Origin: Marinovum sp.
GTDB taxonomy: Bacteria; Pseudomonadota; Alphaproteobacteria; Rhodobacterales; Rhodobacteraceae
NCBI GenBank assembly: GCA_002684375.1
Contig: NYVC01000067.1
Coordinates: 9,563-14,857, forward strand
Direction of reading: 5' to 3'
Length of the DNA: 5,295 bases
Each line of letters begins with the position of its first letter. Position 1 is the first letter of the stretch. The notes beneath the pieces were generated by a model. It saw nothing but the letters and a program-made list of their open reading frames with translations, did no database searches and was not told where the DNA came from. Of this stretch, positions 1 to 5,295 are shown piece by piece. The position numbers were made by a program, and so were the translations under genes.

Positions 1-1
1 A

Positions 2-979
2 AAAGACCGGATAGAGGGCATCATCCTATCCGATATGTCACAAGATCACAGGGCGCGTCTGGCATTTTTTTATACTGTTTTTGGGGCTGTTTCTGTAGTC
101 GGTAAGGCGCAGACTGCGTCCGATATCATTCCTGTTAAGATATATTGTTCGCCCTCAATGTCAGGTCTTGGGTCGCATTTGTGGTCGCCTGTGGGGCGCG
201 ATCTTGTTGGGGTGGGGGATAATCTGGCTCTGGCTTTGCGTTTGATAGACGATGTAATGGCGCTCTATGGCCAAATAGGCGCAGCAGAAGTTGCCGCAAG
301 GTTGCCGCGGATGCGGGCACGGGCGCAGTCGGCCCGTATGGCGCAAACTGCGGTGGCCCGCGGCGTTGGCTTGGAAATGACCCGCGATCTGGTGCATCAT
401 CAGGTGCAGCGTCAGCCTTACAGTGGTTTTTTTGCAGTCGAAGAACACGATGTGTCATTTCAAAAATTTGATGGCACATACAGCCCGGTCGTGACCCGGG
501 CCGTGTTTGTATCGTCGGATGCGGCGATTGTGCTGCCTTATGATCCTGTCACAGATCGGGTCTTGCTTGTCGAACAGTTTCGCGCTGGCCCCTATATCAG
601 AGGCGACCGGTATCCATGGTGTCTTGAACCTATTGCCGGTCTGATAGATGCGGGCGAAACACCGGCACAAGCGGCGCTGCGCGAGGCGAAAGAAGAGGCG
701 GGGCTTGATTTGAAGGGCTTGGAATTAATCTCGCAAACCTATCCTTCGCCAGGGTCATCGGCTGAGTTTTTTCATCTGTATTTAGGGCTTGCTGACTTGC
801 CCGCTTCAACTGATTTAATCGCGGGGCTTGCAACCGAAACAGAAGACATTCGAAGTCATATTTTTACGTTTTCCGAATTAATGGACCACATCGATTTGGG
901 GTCGTTTTCTGTCGGACCCACAGTATTGGCCGGGCTTTGGTTGGCACGGAATCGAGATCGTTTGCGCGCAACGGGTTGA
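2..979 (+). CDS. trgB: TrgB-like Nudix hydrolase (ADP-ribose pyrophosphatase type) with N-terminal cyclotransferase-like region, 5' partial
   Basis: The frame is open to the window edge, and the 11 codons before the ATG at 35 (KDRIEGIILSD) read as typical protein of this family, so I take 35 as an internal Met and the gene as truncated by the window. Numbering from that Met, residues up to about 60 resemble the end of a gamma-glutamylcyclotransferase (AIG2/GGCT-like) domain, 65-115 form a helical linker, and about 125-310 are a Nudix domain. The Nudix box is complete at residues 202-224 (GX5EX7REUXEEXGU; REAKEEAGL core). Downstream come PSPG near 237-240 and a TETEDIR loop. Its E268 aligns, by my recall, with the catalytic loop glutamate E162 of E. 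coli NudF. This predicts Mg-dependent hydrolysis of ADP-ribose to AMP and ribose 5-phosphate in the cytosol. Rhodobacter sphaeroides TrgB, tied to tellurite resistance, has this architecture at about 370 residues, so some 40-50 residues are probably missing here. The family call is strong; the trgB name rests on architecture plus the adjacent cysK. Confidence 0.8.
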   Translation, partial: KDRIEGIILSDMSQDHRARLAFFYTVFGAVSVVGKAQTASDIIPVKIYCSPSMSGLGSHLWSPVGRDLVGVGDNLALALRLIDDVMALYGQIGAAEVAARLPRMRARAQSARMAQTAVARGVGLEMTRDLVHHQVQRQPYSGFFAVEEHDVSFQKFDGTYSPVVTRAVFVSSDAAIVLPYDPVTDRVLLVEQFRAGPYIRGDRYPWCLEPIAGLIDAGETPAQAALREAKEEAGLDLKGLELISQTYPSPGSSAEFFHLYLGLADLPASTDLIAGLATETEDIRSHIFTFSELMDHIDLGSFSVGPTVLAGLWLARNRDRLRATG

Positions 980-1024
980 GTTAATCTTACGTCGCGCATA
1001 GATGTTTTCAGCAAGGCATGGTAA

Positions 1025-1030
1025 GTGAGG
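1025..1030 (+). promoter_or_regulatory. Ribosome binding site deciding the cysK start
   Basis: GTGAGG, within TAAGTGAGG, lies six bases before the ATG at 1037, a normal Shine-Dalgarno distance. The same bases include an in-frame GTG at 1025 that would add MRHC to the protein. The better spacing to 1037, and the fact that homologues begin close to this Met just before the N-terminal GNTPL motif, favour the ATG. A weaker AAGG at 1013-1016 could serve the GTG. Confidence 0.55.
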
Positions 1031-1036
1031 CATTGT

Positions 1037-2068
1037 ATGCAAATCAAACAAAATTTAGCAGCTTTGGTTGGCAATACGCCCCTTCTGCGATTGGCGCGCG
1101 CCAGTGAGGCAACGGGCTGTGATATTTTTGGTAAGGCGGAGTTCATGAATCCGGGACAGTCTGTCAAGGATCGTGCGGCTTTATTCATTATTAACGACGC
1201 GGTTGCTCGGGGGCATTTGCAGTCAGGCGGCACAATTGTTGAAGGCACAGCAGGCAATACAGGCATCGGTCTGGCTTTGGTGGGAGCCTCGATGGGGTTT
1301 CGTACCGTGATTGTTATTCCTGAAACCCAGAGCCAAGAGAAAAAAGACATGTTGCGGCTCGCGGGGGCAGAATTGGTTGAGGTTCCAGCTGTTCCGTATA
1401 AAAATCCGAACAATTATGTCCATTATTCGCAGCGGTTGGCCGAGCGACTGAATATGACCGAGCCTCAAGGTGCCATCTGGGCCAATCAGTTCGACAATAC
1501 CGCGAACCGGCAGGCGCACGCTGAGACCACTGGCCCTGAGATTTGGCAACAGACCGAAGGTAAAGTGGACGGCTTTATCTGTGCAGTGGGATCTGGCGGT
1601 ACATTGGGTGGGGTGGCTCAATCGCTGCAACCCAAAGGCGTTAAAATTGGTCTTGTTGACCCAATGGGCTCGGCGCTGCACGCTTTCTATACCGATGGCG
1701 TATTAAAGTCCGAGGGCAGCTCAATCACCGAGGGGATAGGGCAGGGGCGCATCACAGCCAATCTGGCGGATCTGCGCCCTGATTACAGTTTTCGGGTGCC
1801 AGATAGCGAAGCGATCCCGATTGTGTTCGATATGCTTGACACCGAAGGTTTATGTTTGGGTGGATCGTCTGGTCTGAACATCGCTGGCGCGATACGTATG
1901 GCGCGCGAAATGGGACCAGGTCACCGGATTGTCACGATCCTGTGCGATTATGGCACGCGGTATCAGTCAAAATTGTTCAATCCAGCATTCTTGCGCCAAA
2001 AACAACTGCCGGTGCCGACTTGGCTGGAACCCGCTGCGGATCGCATTCCGTCAGTTTTTGATACCTGA
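1037..2068 (+). CDS. cysK: Cysteine synthase A (O-acetylserine sulfhydrylase)
   Basis: This is a 343-residue PLP enzyme of fold type II that joins O-acetylserine and sulfide to give cysteine and acetate in the cytosol, the last step of sulfate assimilation. Visible landmarks, counted from the ATG: GNTPL at 12-16; NPGQSVKDR at 38-46, with K44 the expected Schiff-base lysine; the substrate loop TAGNTGIG near 71-78; the glycine-rich phosphate-binding loop GSGGTLGG; and GGSSGLN, whose serine should contact the pyridine nitrogen. The substrate loop reads TAGNTG rather than the TSGNTG of classical E. coli CysK. Together with the NPNNY and NQFDNTANRQAH segments, this resembles the subfamily that includes fungal mitochondrial cysteine synthases. 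It is slightly longer than E. coli CysK (about 323 residues) because of a C-terminal tail after LCDYGTRYQSKLFNP. It starts 57 bases after the Nudix gene and its TGA shares one base with the next ATG. In R. sphaeroides a cysK beside trgAB contributes to tellurite resistance. A cystathionine beta-synthase role is less likely: there is no CBS domain. Confidence 0.9.
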   Translation: MQIKQNLAALVGNTPLLRLARASEATGCDIFGKAEFMNPGQSVKDRAALFIINDAVARGHLQSGGTIVEGTAGNTGIGLALVGASMGFRTVIVIPETQSQEKKDMLRLAGAELVEVPAVPYKNPNNYVHYSQRLAERLNMTEPQGAIWANQFDNTANRQAHAETTGPEIWQQTEGKVDGFICAVGSGGTLGGVAQSLQPKGVKIGLVDPMGSALHAFYTDGVLKSEGSSITEGIGQGRITANLADLRPDYSFRVPDSEAIPIVFDMLDTEGLCLGGSSGLNIAGAIRMAREMGPGHRIVTILCDYGTRYQSKLFNPAFLRQKQLPVPTWLEPAADRIPSVFDT

Positions 2069-2070
2069 TG
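2066..2070 (+). promoter_or_regulatory. TGATG stop/start overlap coupling cysK to the channel gene
   Basis: The cysK stop TGA (2066-2068) and the next start ATG (2068-2070) share one base. The 20 bases upstream hold no purine-rich Shine-Dalgarno sequence. Initiation is therefore likely to depend on ribosomes finishing cysK (termination-reinitiation). The overlap is seen directly; the coupling is inferred. Confidence 0.6.
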
Positions 2071-4392
2071 CGTCGGGCCTGTCTGGCATTTATTTCAGCG
2101 CTTTGCCTAATGATCTTTATGTTCGCGGGTGTGGCTGGTCCGGGCTTGGCCCAAGAGGCTGAGATTGCGCCTGATTATGTGGAGTGGCGAAGCGTTTCTG
2201 AGCGCTCAGAAAGACTGATTGAGCGCGGGCGGGCCTCGAAAGGGGTCTTGGAACGTCGCCGGCAAACGCTTGCAGAATGGCGCACGCAATTTTCAAGTGC
2301 CCGCGAGGAAAATAAAATTCGCATCAGTACTTTGCGATCCCAATTGGCGACATTAGGCCCTGTGGCCGAGGACGGCAGTGATCCTATCGAGATTACGCGC
2401 CGCCGCGCTGAATTAAATATGAAGATCAGCGTTTTGGTGGTTCCGGGGCTGACGGCGCAAGAAGCGTATAATCATGCAGATGGCCTGATCCAAGAAATTG
2501 ATGCAATGATCCGGACCCAGCAGACAGAGCGGCTGTTTTCTCTGGGGCCCAGCCCGCTGAGCCCCGCGATGTGGCAGCCGACCTTGATCGGGATTCTGCA
2601 ATCATTTTCGCAATGGAAACTGGAAATTTCGCGTGCGGTATCCGCTGATATTACCCCGATCGAGCGCTTGGAAACCTTTTTGTTTACGGGGTTTTACCTT
2701 TTGATCGGGTTGGTAATGCTGGTGCGTGGTGGACATTGGGTCGAGGCCGCTGGGCAGGCCTTGAGCCGGCGAGGCCGCGAACAGACAGAAGTCTGGCGGT
2801 TTTTAATTTCGATTGGAAGACTTGTGCTACCTGTCGCAGCCCTGTTTGCGTTGAGTGTCGGTTTGTCAGAGCCGGGGCTGTTGGGGCGCCGCAGCGCGCT
2901 GATTTTGGAAAGCTTGCCGCTCTGGGCTATTGGCTTTGTCAGTCTCAGATGGGTCAGTGGACAATTATTGATTGCTGACGAAGGCCGGGCCTTTTTGCAG
3001 TTTGCCGACCCTATTCGTGTTCGCCTGCACCACTATGCGCTTTTGATCACTTTGGTCATGCTGGGGCATAATGCGGTGTTTGCGGTGCTGTTCTCTGATA
3101 TGGCCTTTGACGGGCTAAGCGCAGTCCTGTCATTACCATTTATTGTTGTTCTGGGAATTTTGCTATTTCGGGTTGGGTATTTTTTTAAGTCGGCGCCTGT
3201 TTCTGACAATCAGTTTCGCAGCGCTGGGTCTGTACGCGAACGGGTAATACGCTTTGTTGGCCGTGGGATTGTTTTTGTGGCCTTTGCAGCGCCGATTCTG
3301 GCGGCCATCGGCTATCAGCATGCCGCAGAATTTGTCTTATTCAATACAATAGAGACCTTGGTTTTACTTGCGGTATTGTTGGTCTTTCTCAAGTTTCTAA
3401 CCGCATTGTACGGGCTGGTGATGCGCGGCGCAGTCTCTGTCGAAGACAGTCTGGTGCCTGTACTATTGGCGCTCGCACTCTGTGCGCTGGCCGTGCCAGT
3501 CCTGGCTTTAATTTGGGGCGCAAGGGTCGCGGAGCTGACCGAAATCTGGGCACAGTTTAATGCCGGAATCATGCTGGGCGACGCGCGGCTTTCGCCGATC
3601 GATTTTCTGGCCTTCGCACTGATTTTTATGGCGGGCTATATGATCACCCGTCTGATGCAAGGGGCTTTGCGCAACAGCGTTTTGCCCAAGACGAAAATTG
3701 AGATTGGCGCCCAAAATGCCATCACTGCCGGCGTGGGTTATGTTGGGATTTTTCTGGCGGCGTTAATTGCGATCAGTAGCGCTGGGCTAAACCTATCGTC
3801 GTTGGCAATTGTGGCCGGTGCTCTGTCGGTCGGTATCGGCTTTGGTCTCCAAAACATCGTGTCTAATTTTGTCTCGGGGATCATCTTGTTGATCGAGCGC
3901 CCTATCACCGAGGGTGACTGGATCGAAGTTGCTGGTTACATGGGGTATGTGCGCGACATCTCGGTACGCTCCACCCGGATCGAAACCTTTGATCGAACGG
4001 ATGTGATCGTACCCAACGCCGATCTGGTGTCTGGGGTGGTCACGAATTGGACCCGCGGCAACACAGTGGGGCGGGTCATCGTTTCAGTAGGTGTGGCTTA
4101 TGGCACTGACACCCGCAGGGTTGAAGCGGTCTTGCGCGAAATTGCCGAAGCGCACCCTTTGGTCATGACCGAGCCGGCTCCATCGGTGGTTTTTCAGGGT
4201 TTTGGTGCAAACTCTATGGATTTCGAGGTTCGGGCTATTTTGCGGGATGTGAATTGGTCTTTATCTGCCAAGTCTGATATCAACCATGAAATTGCCAAGC
4301 GATTTGCTGAAGAAGGGATTGAAATTCCTTTTCCACAGCGCGACGTTTGGCTGCGTAATCCACAATCGCTCAAGGAAAACCCCGCGTCATGA
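2068..4392 (+). CDS. Large mechanosensitive ion channel, DUF3772 plus MscS family
   Basis: This 774-residue inner-membrane protein should open under membrane tension to release solutes on hypo-osmotic shock. A signal peptide covers residues 1-28 (two arginines, hydrophobic core, GLA before Q29). Residues about 38-98 are a charged, probably coiled-coil helix. About 110-180 match the DUF3772 region that precedes MscS in such proteins (including SPLSPAMW at 162-169). Roughly 11 hydrophobic segments follow, near 203-222, 245-266, 277-297, 324-343, 352-373, 398-417, 428-448, 463-484, 513-531, 553-574 and the pore helix 576-610. The pore helix is rich in Gly and Ala and ends in GFGLQN (591-596) and a conserved-type ERPITEGDWIEV. 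The beta domain carries IVPNADLVSG (N650), and the C-terminal alpha/beta part ends in IPFPQRDVWL (753-762), as in E. coli MscS. The size is well above MscS itself (286 residues) and nearer the large YbdG/MscK-like paralogues. The periplasmic N-terminal part may sense or modulate gating, which is inference. It overlaps both neighbours, so it is co-transcribed with cysK and alaX. The family is certain; the gating stimulus is unknown. Confidence 0.92.
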   Translation: MRRACLAFISALCLMIFMFAGVAGPGLAQEAEIAPDYVEWRSVSERSERLIERGRASKGVLERRRQTLAEWRTQFSSAREENKIRISTLRSQLATLGPVAEDGSDPIEITRRRAELNMKISVLVVPGLTAQEAYNHADGLIQEIDAMIRTQQTERLFSLGPSPLSPAMWQPTLIGILQSFSQWKLEISRAVSADITPIERLETFLFTGFYLLIGLVMLVRGGHWVEAAGQALSRRGREQTEVWRFLISIGRLVLPVAALFALSVGLSEPGLLGRRSALILESLPLWAIGFVSLRWVSGQLLIADEGRAFLQFADPIRVRLHHYALLITLVMLGHNAVFAVLFSDMAFDGLSAVLSLPFIVVLGILLFRVGYFFKSAPVSDNQFRSAGSVRERVIRFVGRGIVFVAFAAPILAAIGYQHAAEFVLFNTIETLVLLAVLLVFLKFLTALYGLVMRGAVSVEDSLVPVLLALALCALAVPVLALIWGARVAELTEIWAQFNAGIMLGDARLSPIDFLAFALIFMAGYMITRLMQGALRNSVLPKTKIEIGAQNAITAGVGYVGIFLAALIAISSAGLNLSSLAIVAGALSVGIGFGLQNIVSNFVSGIILLIERPITEGDWIEVAGYMGYVRDISVRSTRIETFDRTDVIVPNADLVSGVVTNWTRGNTVGRVIVSVGVAYGTDTRRVEAVLREIAEAHPLVMTEPAPSVVFQGFGANSMDFEVRAILRDVNWSLSAKSDINHEIAKRFAEEGIEIPFPQRDVWLRNPQSLKENPAS
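4372..4376 (+). promoter_or_regulatory. Weak ribosome binding site for alaX inside the channel gene
   Basis: AAGGA lies 12 bases before the ATG at 4389, longer than the usual spacing. The ATG overlaps the preceding TGA as ATGA, so the gene may rely on both this site and translational coupling. Confidence 0.35.
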
Positions 4393-5108
4393 CCGAGTTG
4401 CTTTTTCTGCAAGATGCCTATCAGCGCGAACATCGCTGTCTGGTCACCGCCCATACGCCGGAAGGTGGCTTGGTCTTGGAACGTTCTATTTTTTATCCGA
4501 CAGGGGGTGGGCAACCTGGTGACAGTGGCACCATCCATTGGCAGAGTGGGCAACTGAAGGTTGCGACAACCGTTAAAGGCCATGATGGCGCTGTTGTCTT
4601 ACTGGCGGCGGAACCTGGGTGCCTCCCACCTGTGGGGGCTGAGGTTTTTCAAGACTTGGACTGGGATAGGCGCTACCGCATGATGCAGATGCACACGGCA
4701 TTGCACCTGCTGTCCGTAGTCATTCCATTGCCGGTAACCGGTGGTGCGGTTGGTAGTGAAAAAGGTAGGCTTGATTTTGATATGCCGGATGCTCCGCCAG
4801 AGAAAGCAGGTCTGCAATCAGATTTAAACGCCCTGATTGCCCAGGATTTACCTGTGACCGACAGTTGGATCAGCGACCAACAATTGCTGGATAACCCGCA
4901 ATTGATCAAGACGATGTCGGTCAAGCCGCCGGTTGGGGCCGGGCAGGTGCGTCTGGTGCAGATCGGTGAAGAGCAGGCTCGGATTGATCTGCAGCCCTGC
5001 GGAGGCACTCATGTTGCACGCACGGGAGAGATTATGCCGTTGCTTGTTGCGAAGATTGAGAAAAAGGGGCGTCAAAACCGGCGAGTCACTCTGCGCTTCA
5101 CGGGGTGA
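4389..5108 (+). CDS. alaX: Alanyl-tRNA editing protein AlaX (AlaX-M type)
   Basis: This 239-residue, free-standing relative of the alanyl-tRNA synthetase editing domain hydrolyses mischarged Ser-tRNA(Ala) (and in some members Gly-tRNA(Ala)) in trans in the cytosol, preventing Ala-to-Ser/Gly errors. The N-terminal half carries the glycine-rich FYPTGGGQPGDSG motif typical of medium-length AlaX and absent from the short class. Zinc ligands are all present: HTALH (H102 and H106, the HxxxH motif) and CGGTH (C204 and H208, the CxxxH motif). The C-terminal end, around KIEKKGRQNRRV, matches the last strand of the domain. No aminoacylation catalytic domain and no C-Ala domain is attached, so it is not a fragment of alaS. 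The ATG at 4389 overlaps the channel stop by four bases (ATGA), giving the last gene of the presumed operon. A tRNA-Ser gene follows 96 bases later. The family is certain; the exact misacyl-tRNA preference cannot be read from the sequence. Confidence 0.93.
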   Translation: MTELLFLQDAYQREHRCLVTAHTPEGGLVLERSIFYPTGGGQPGDSGTIHWQSGQLKVATTVKGHDGAVVLLAAEPGCLPPVGAEVFQDLDWDRRYRMMQMHTALHLLSVVIPLPVTGGAVGSEKGRLDFDMPDAPPEKAGLQSDLNALIAQDLPVTDSWISDQQLLDNPQLIKTMSVKPPVGAGQVRLVQIGEEQARIDLQPCGGTHVARTGEIMPLLVAKIEKKGRQNRRVTLRFTG

Positions 5109-5161
5109 GTTGCCACAAGATTATGTGGATACTTGCGATTAATTTTCGTACGGTTACATTC

Positions 5162-5194
5162 TTGCTTGCACCTTGTTGGCGCTATCCCTTAAAA
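5162..5194 (+). promoter_or_regulatory. Possible tRNA-Ser promoter (tentative)
   Basis: The 96 bases between alaX and the tRNA hold two imperfect promoter readings: TTGCTT (5162-5167) with TATCCC (5183-5188) at 15-base spacing, or TTGCAC (5166-5171) with TTAAAA (5189-5194) at 17-base spacing. Each box matches the consensus in only about half its positions. The tRNA could instead be made by read-through from alaX, since no strong terminator lies between them. Confidence 0.25.
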
Positions 5195-5204
5195 GCGGCT
5201 TCAT

Positions 5205-5294
5205 GGACAGGTGGCCGAGTGGTCGAAGGCGCACGCTTGGAAAGTGTGTAGGCGGGAGACCGTCTCCAGGGTTCGAATCCCTGTCTGTCCGCCA
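5205..5294 (+). tRNA. tRNA-Ser(GGA)
   Basis: A complete class II tRNA of 90 bases including the encoded CCA. The acceptor strands are GGACAGG (5205-5211) and TCTGTCC (5284-5290), with one G-U pair at the base and discriminator G at 5291, as serine tRNAs require. The anticodon stem is CACGC/GTGTG (5232-5236, 5244-5248) around loop TTGGAAA, with anticodon GGA at 5239-5241 reading UCC and UCU. The long variable arm folds as GGCGG-GAGA-CCGTC (5251-5264), the hallmark of tRNA-Ser. The T arm is CAGGG-TTCGAAT-CCCTG (5267-5283). CCA is at 5292-5294, one base before the window ends. Confidence 0.97.
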
Positions 5295-5295
5295 C

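Noticed and set aside
35..37. ATG at 35 as the true start of the Nudix gene
   Set aside because: The frame stays open to the window edge, the preceding codons fit the family (RIEG followed by a short acidic stretch), and starting here would cut a cyclotransferase-like domain in half. No good ribosome binding site precedes it.
980..1036. Gap between the Nudix gene and cysK as a promoter or terminator region
   Set aside because: I see no stem-loop with a T-run and no convincing -35/-10 pair in these 57 bases; only the cysK ribosome binding site is supportable.
856..1413. 185-codon open frame on the reverse strand
   Set aside because: It lies antisense across the end of the Nudix gene and the start of cysK, has no recognisable motif, and is a by-product of the real genes' codon pattern.
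4194..4583. 129-codon open frame on the reverse strand
   Set aside because: It is antisense to the channel C-terminus and the AlaX N-terminus, both clearly coding with conserved motifs, and its translation resembles no family I know.
5113..5128. Hairpin CCACA-AGATTA-TGTGG just after alaX as a terminator
   Set aside because: The stem has only five pairs and no T-run follows directly; the nearest T-rich bases (near 5140-5146) are over ten bases away. Too weak to call.
1..5295. Mobile element, CRISPR array, phage or toxin-antitoxin content
   Set aside because: No inverted or regularly spaced direct repeats, transposase or integrase motifs, or small overlapping toxin-like gene pairs were seen. 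All long coding stretches are assigned to known families.

Overview
The window looks like chromosomal DNA from an alphaproteobacterium of the Rhodobacteraceae/Roseobacter group. The basis is family resemblance recalled from memory: a TrgB-type Nudix fusion next to a cysteine synthase, a DUF3772-MscS channel, and the style of the tRNA-Ser. Base composition is moderate (low to mid 50s % GC by eye), lower than in high-GC Rhodobacter. No mobile element, CRISPR array, phage gene or recent insertion is visible.

Layout, all on the + strand: (1) about 2-979, the 3' portion of a TrgB-like protein, with the remnant of a gamma-glutamylcyclotransferase-like domain followed by an ADP-ribose-pyrophosphatase-type Nudix domain; its true start lies upstream of the window. 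(2) 1037-2068, a cysteine synthase (O-acetylserine sulfhydrylase), CysK. (3) 2068-4392, a large inner-membrane mechanosensitive channel with signal peptide, DUF3772, about 11 membrane segments and a C-terminal MscS module. (4) 4389-5108, an AlaX-type alanyl-tRNA editing hydrolase. (5) 5205-5294, tRNA-Ser(GGA) with encoded CCA, ending one base before the window edge. The only non-coding stretches are 57 bases (980-1036) and 96 bases (5109-5204).

The four protein genes probably form one operon: same strand, a 57-base gap without an evident terminator, then a 1-base stop/start overlap (TGATG) and a 4-base overlap (ATGA). The trgB-cysK pairing matches the tellurite-resistance locus described in Rhodobacter sphaeroides (trgA, trgB, cysK). 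A plausible but unproven theme for the first three genes is oxyanion, thiol and envelope stress: Nudix hydrolysis of ADP-ribose-like compounds, cysteine supply, and a stress-gated channel. AlaX adds translation quality control by clearing Ser-tRNA(Ala) or Gly-tRNA(Ala).

I found no clearly undescribed system. The points most worth a second look are the extended trgB-cysK-mscS-alaX arrangement, the apparent loss of the catalytic glutamate in the cyclotransferase-like remnant, and the CysK subfamily, which resembles fungal enzymes.
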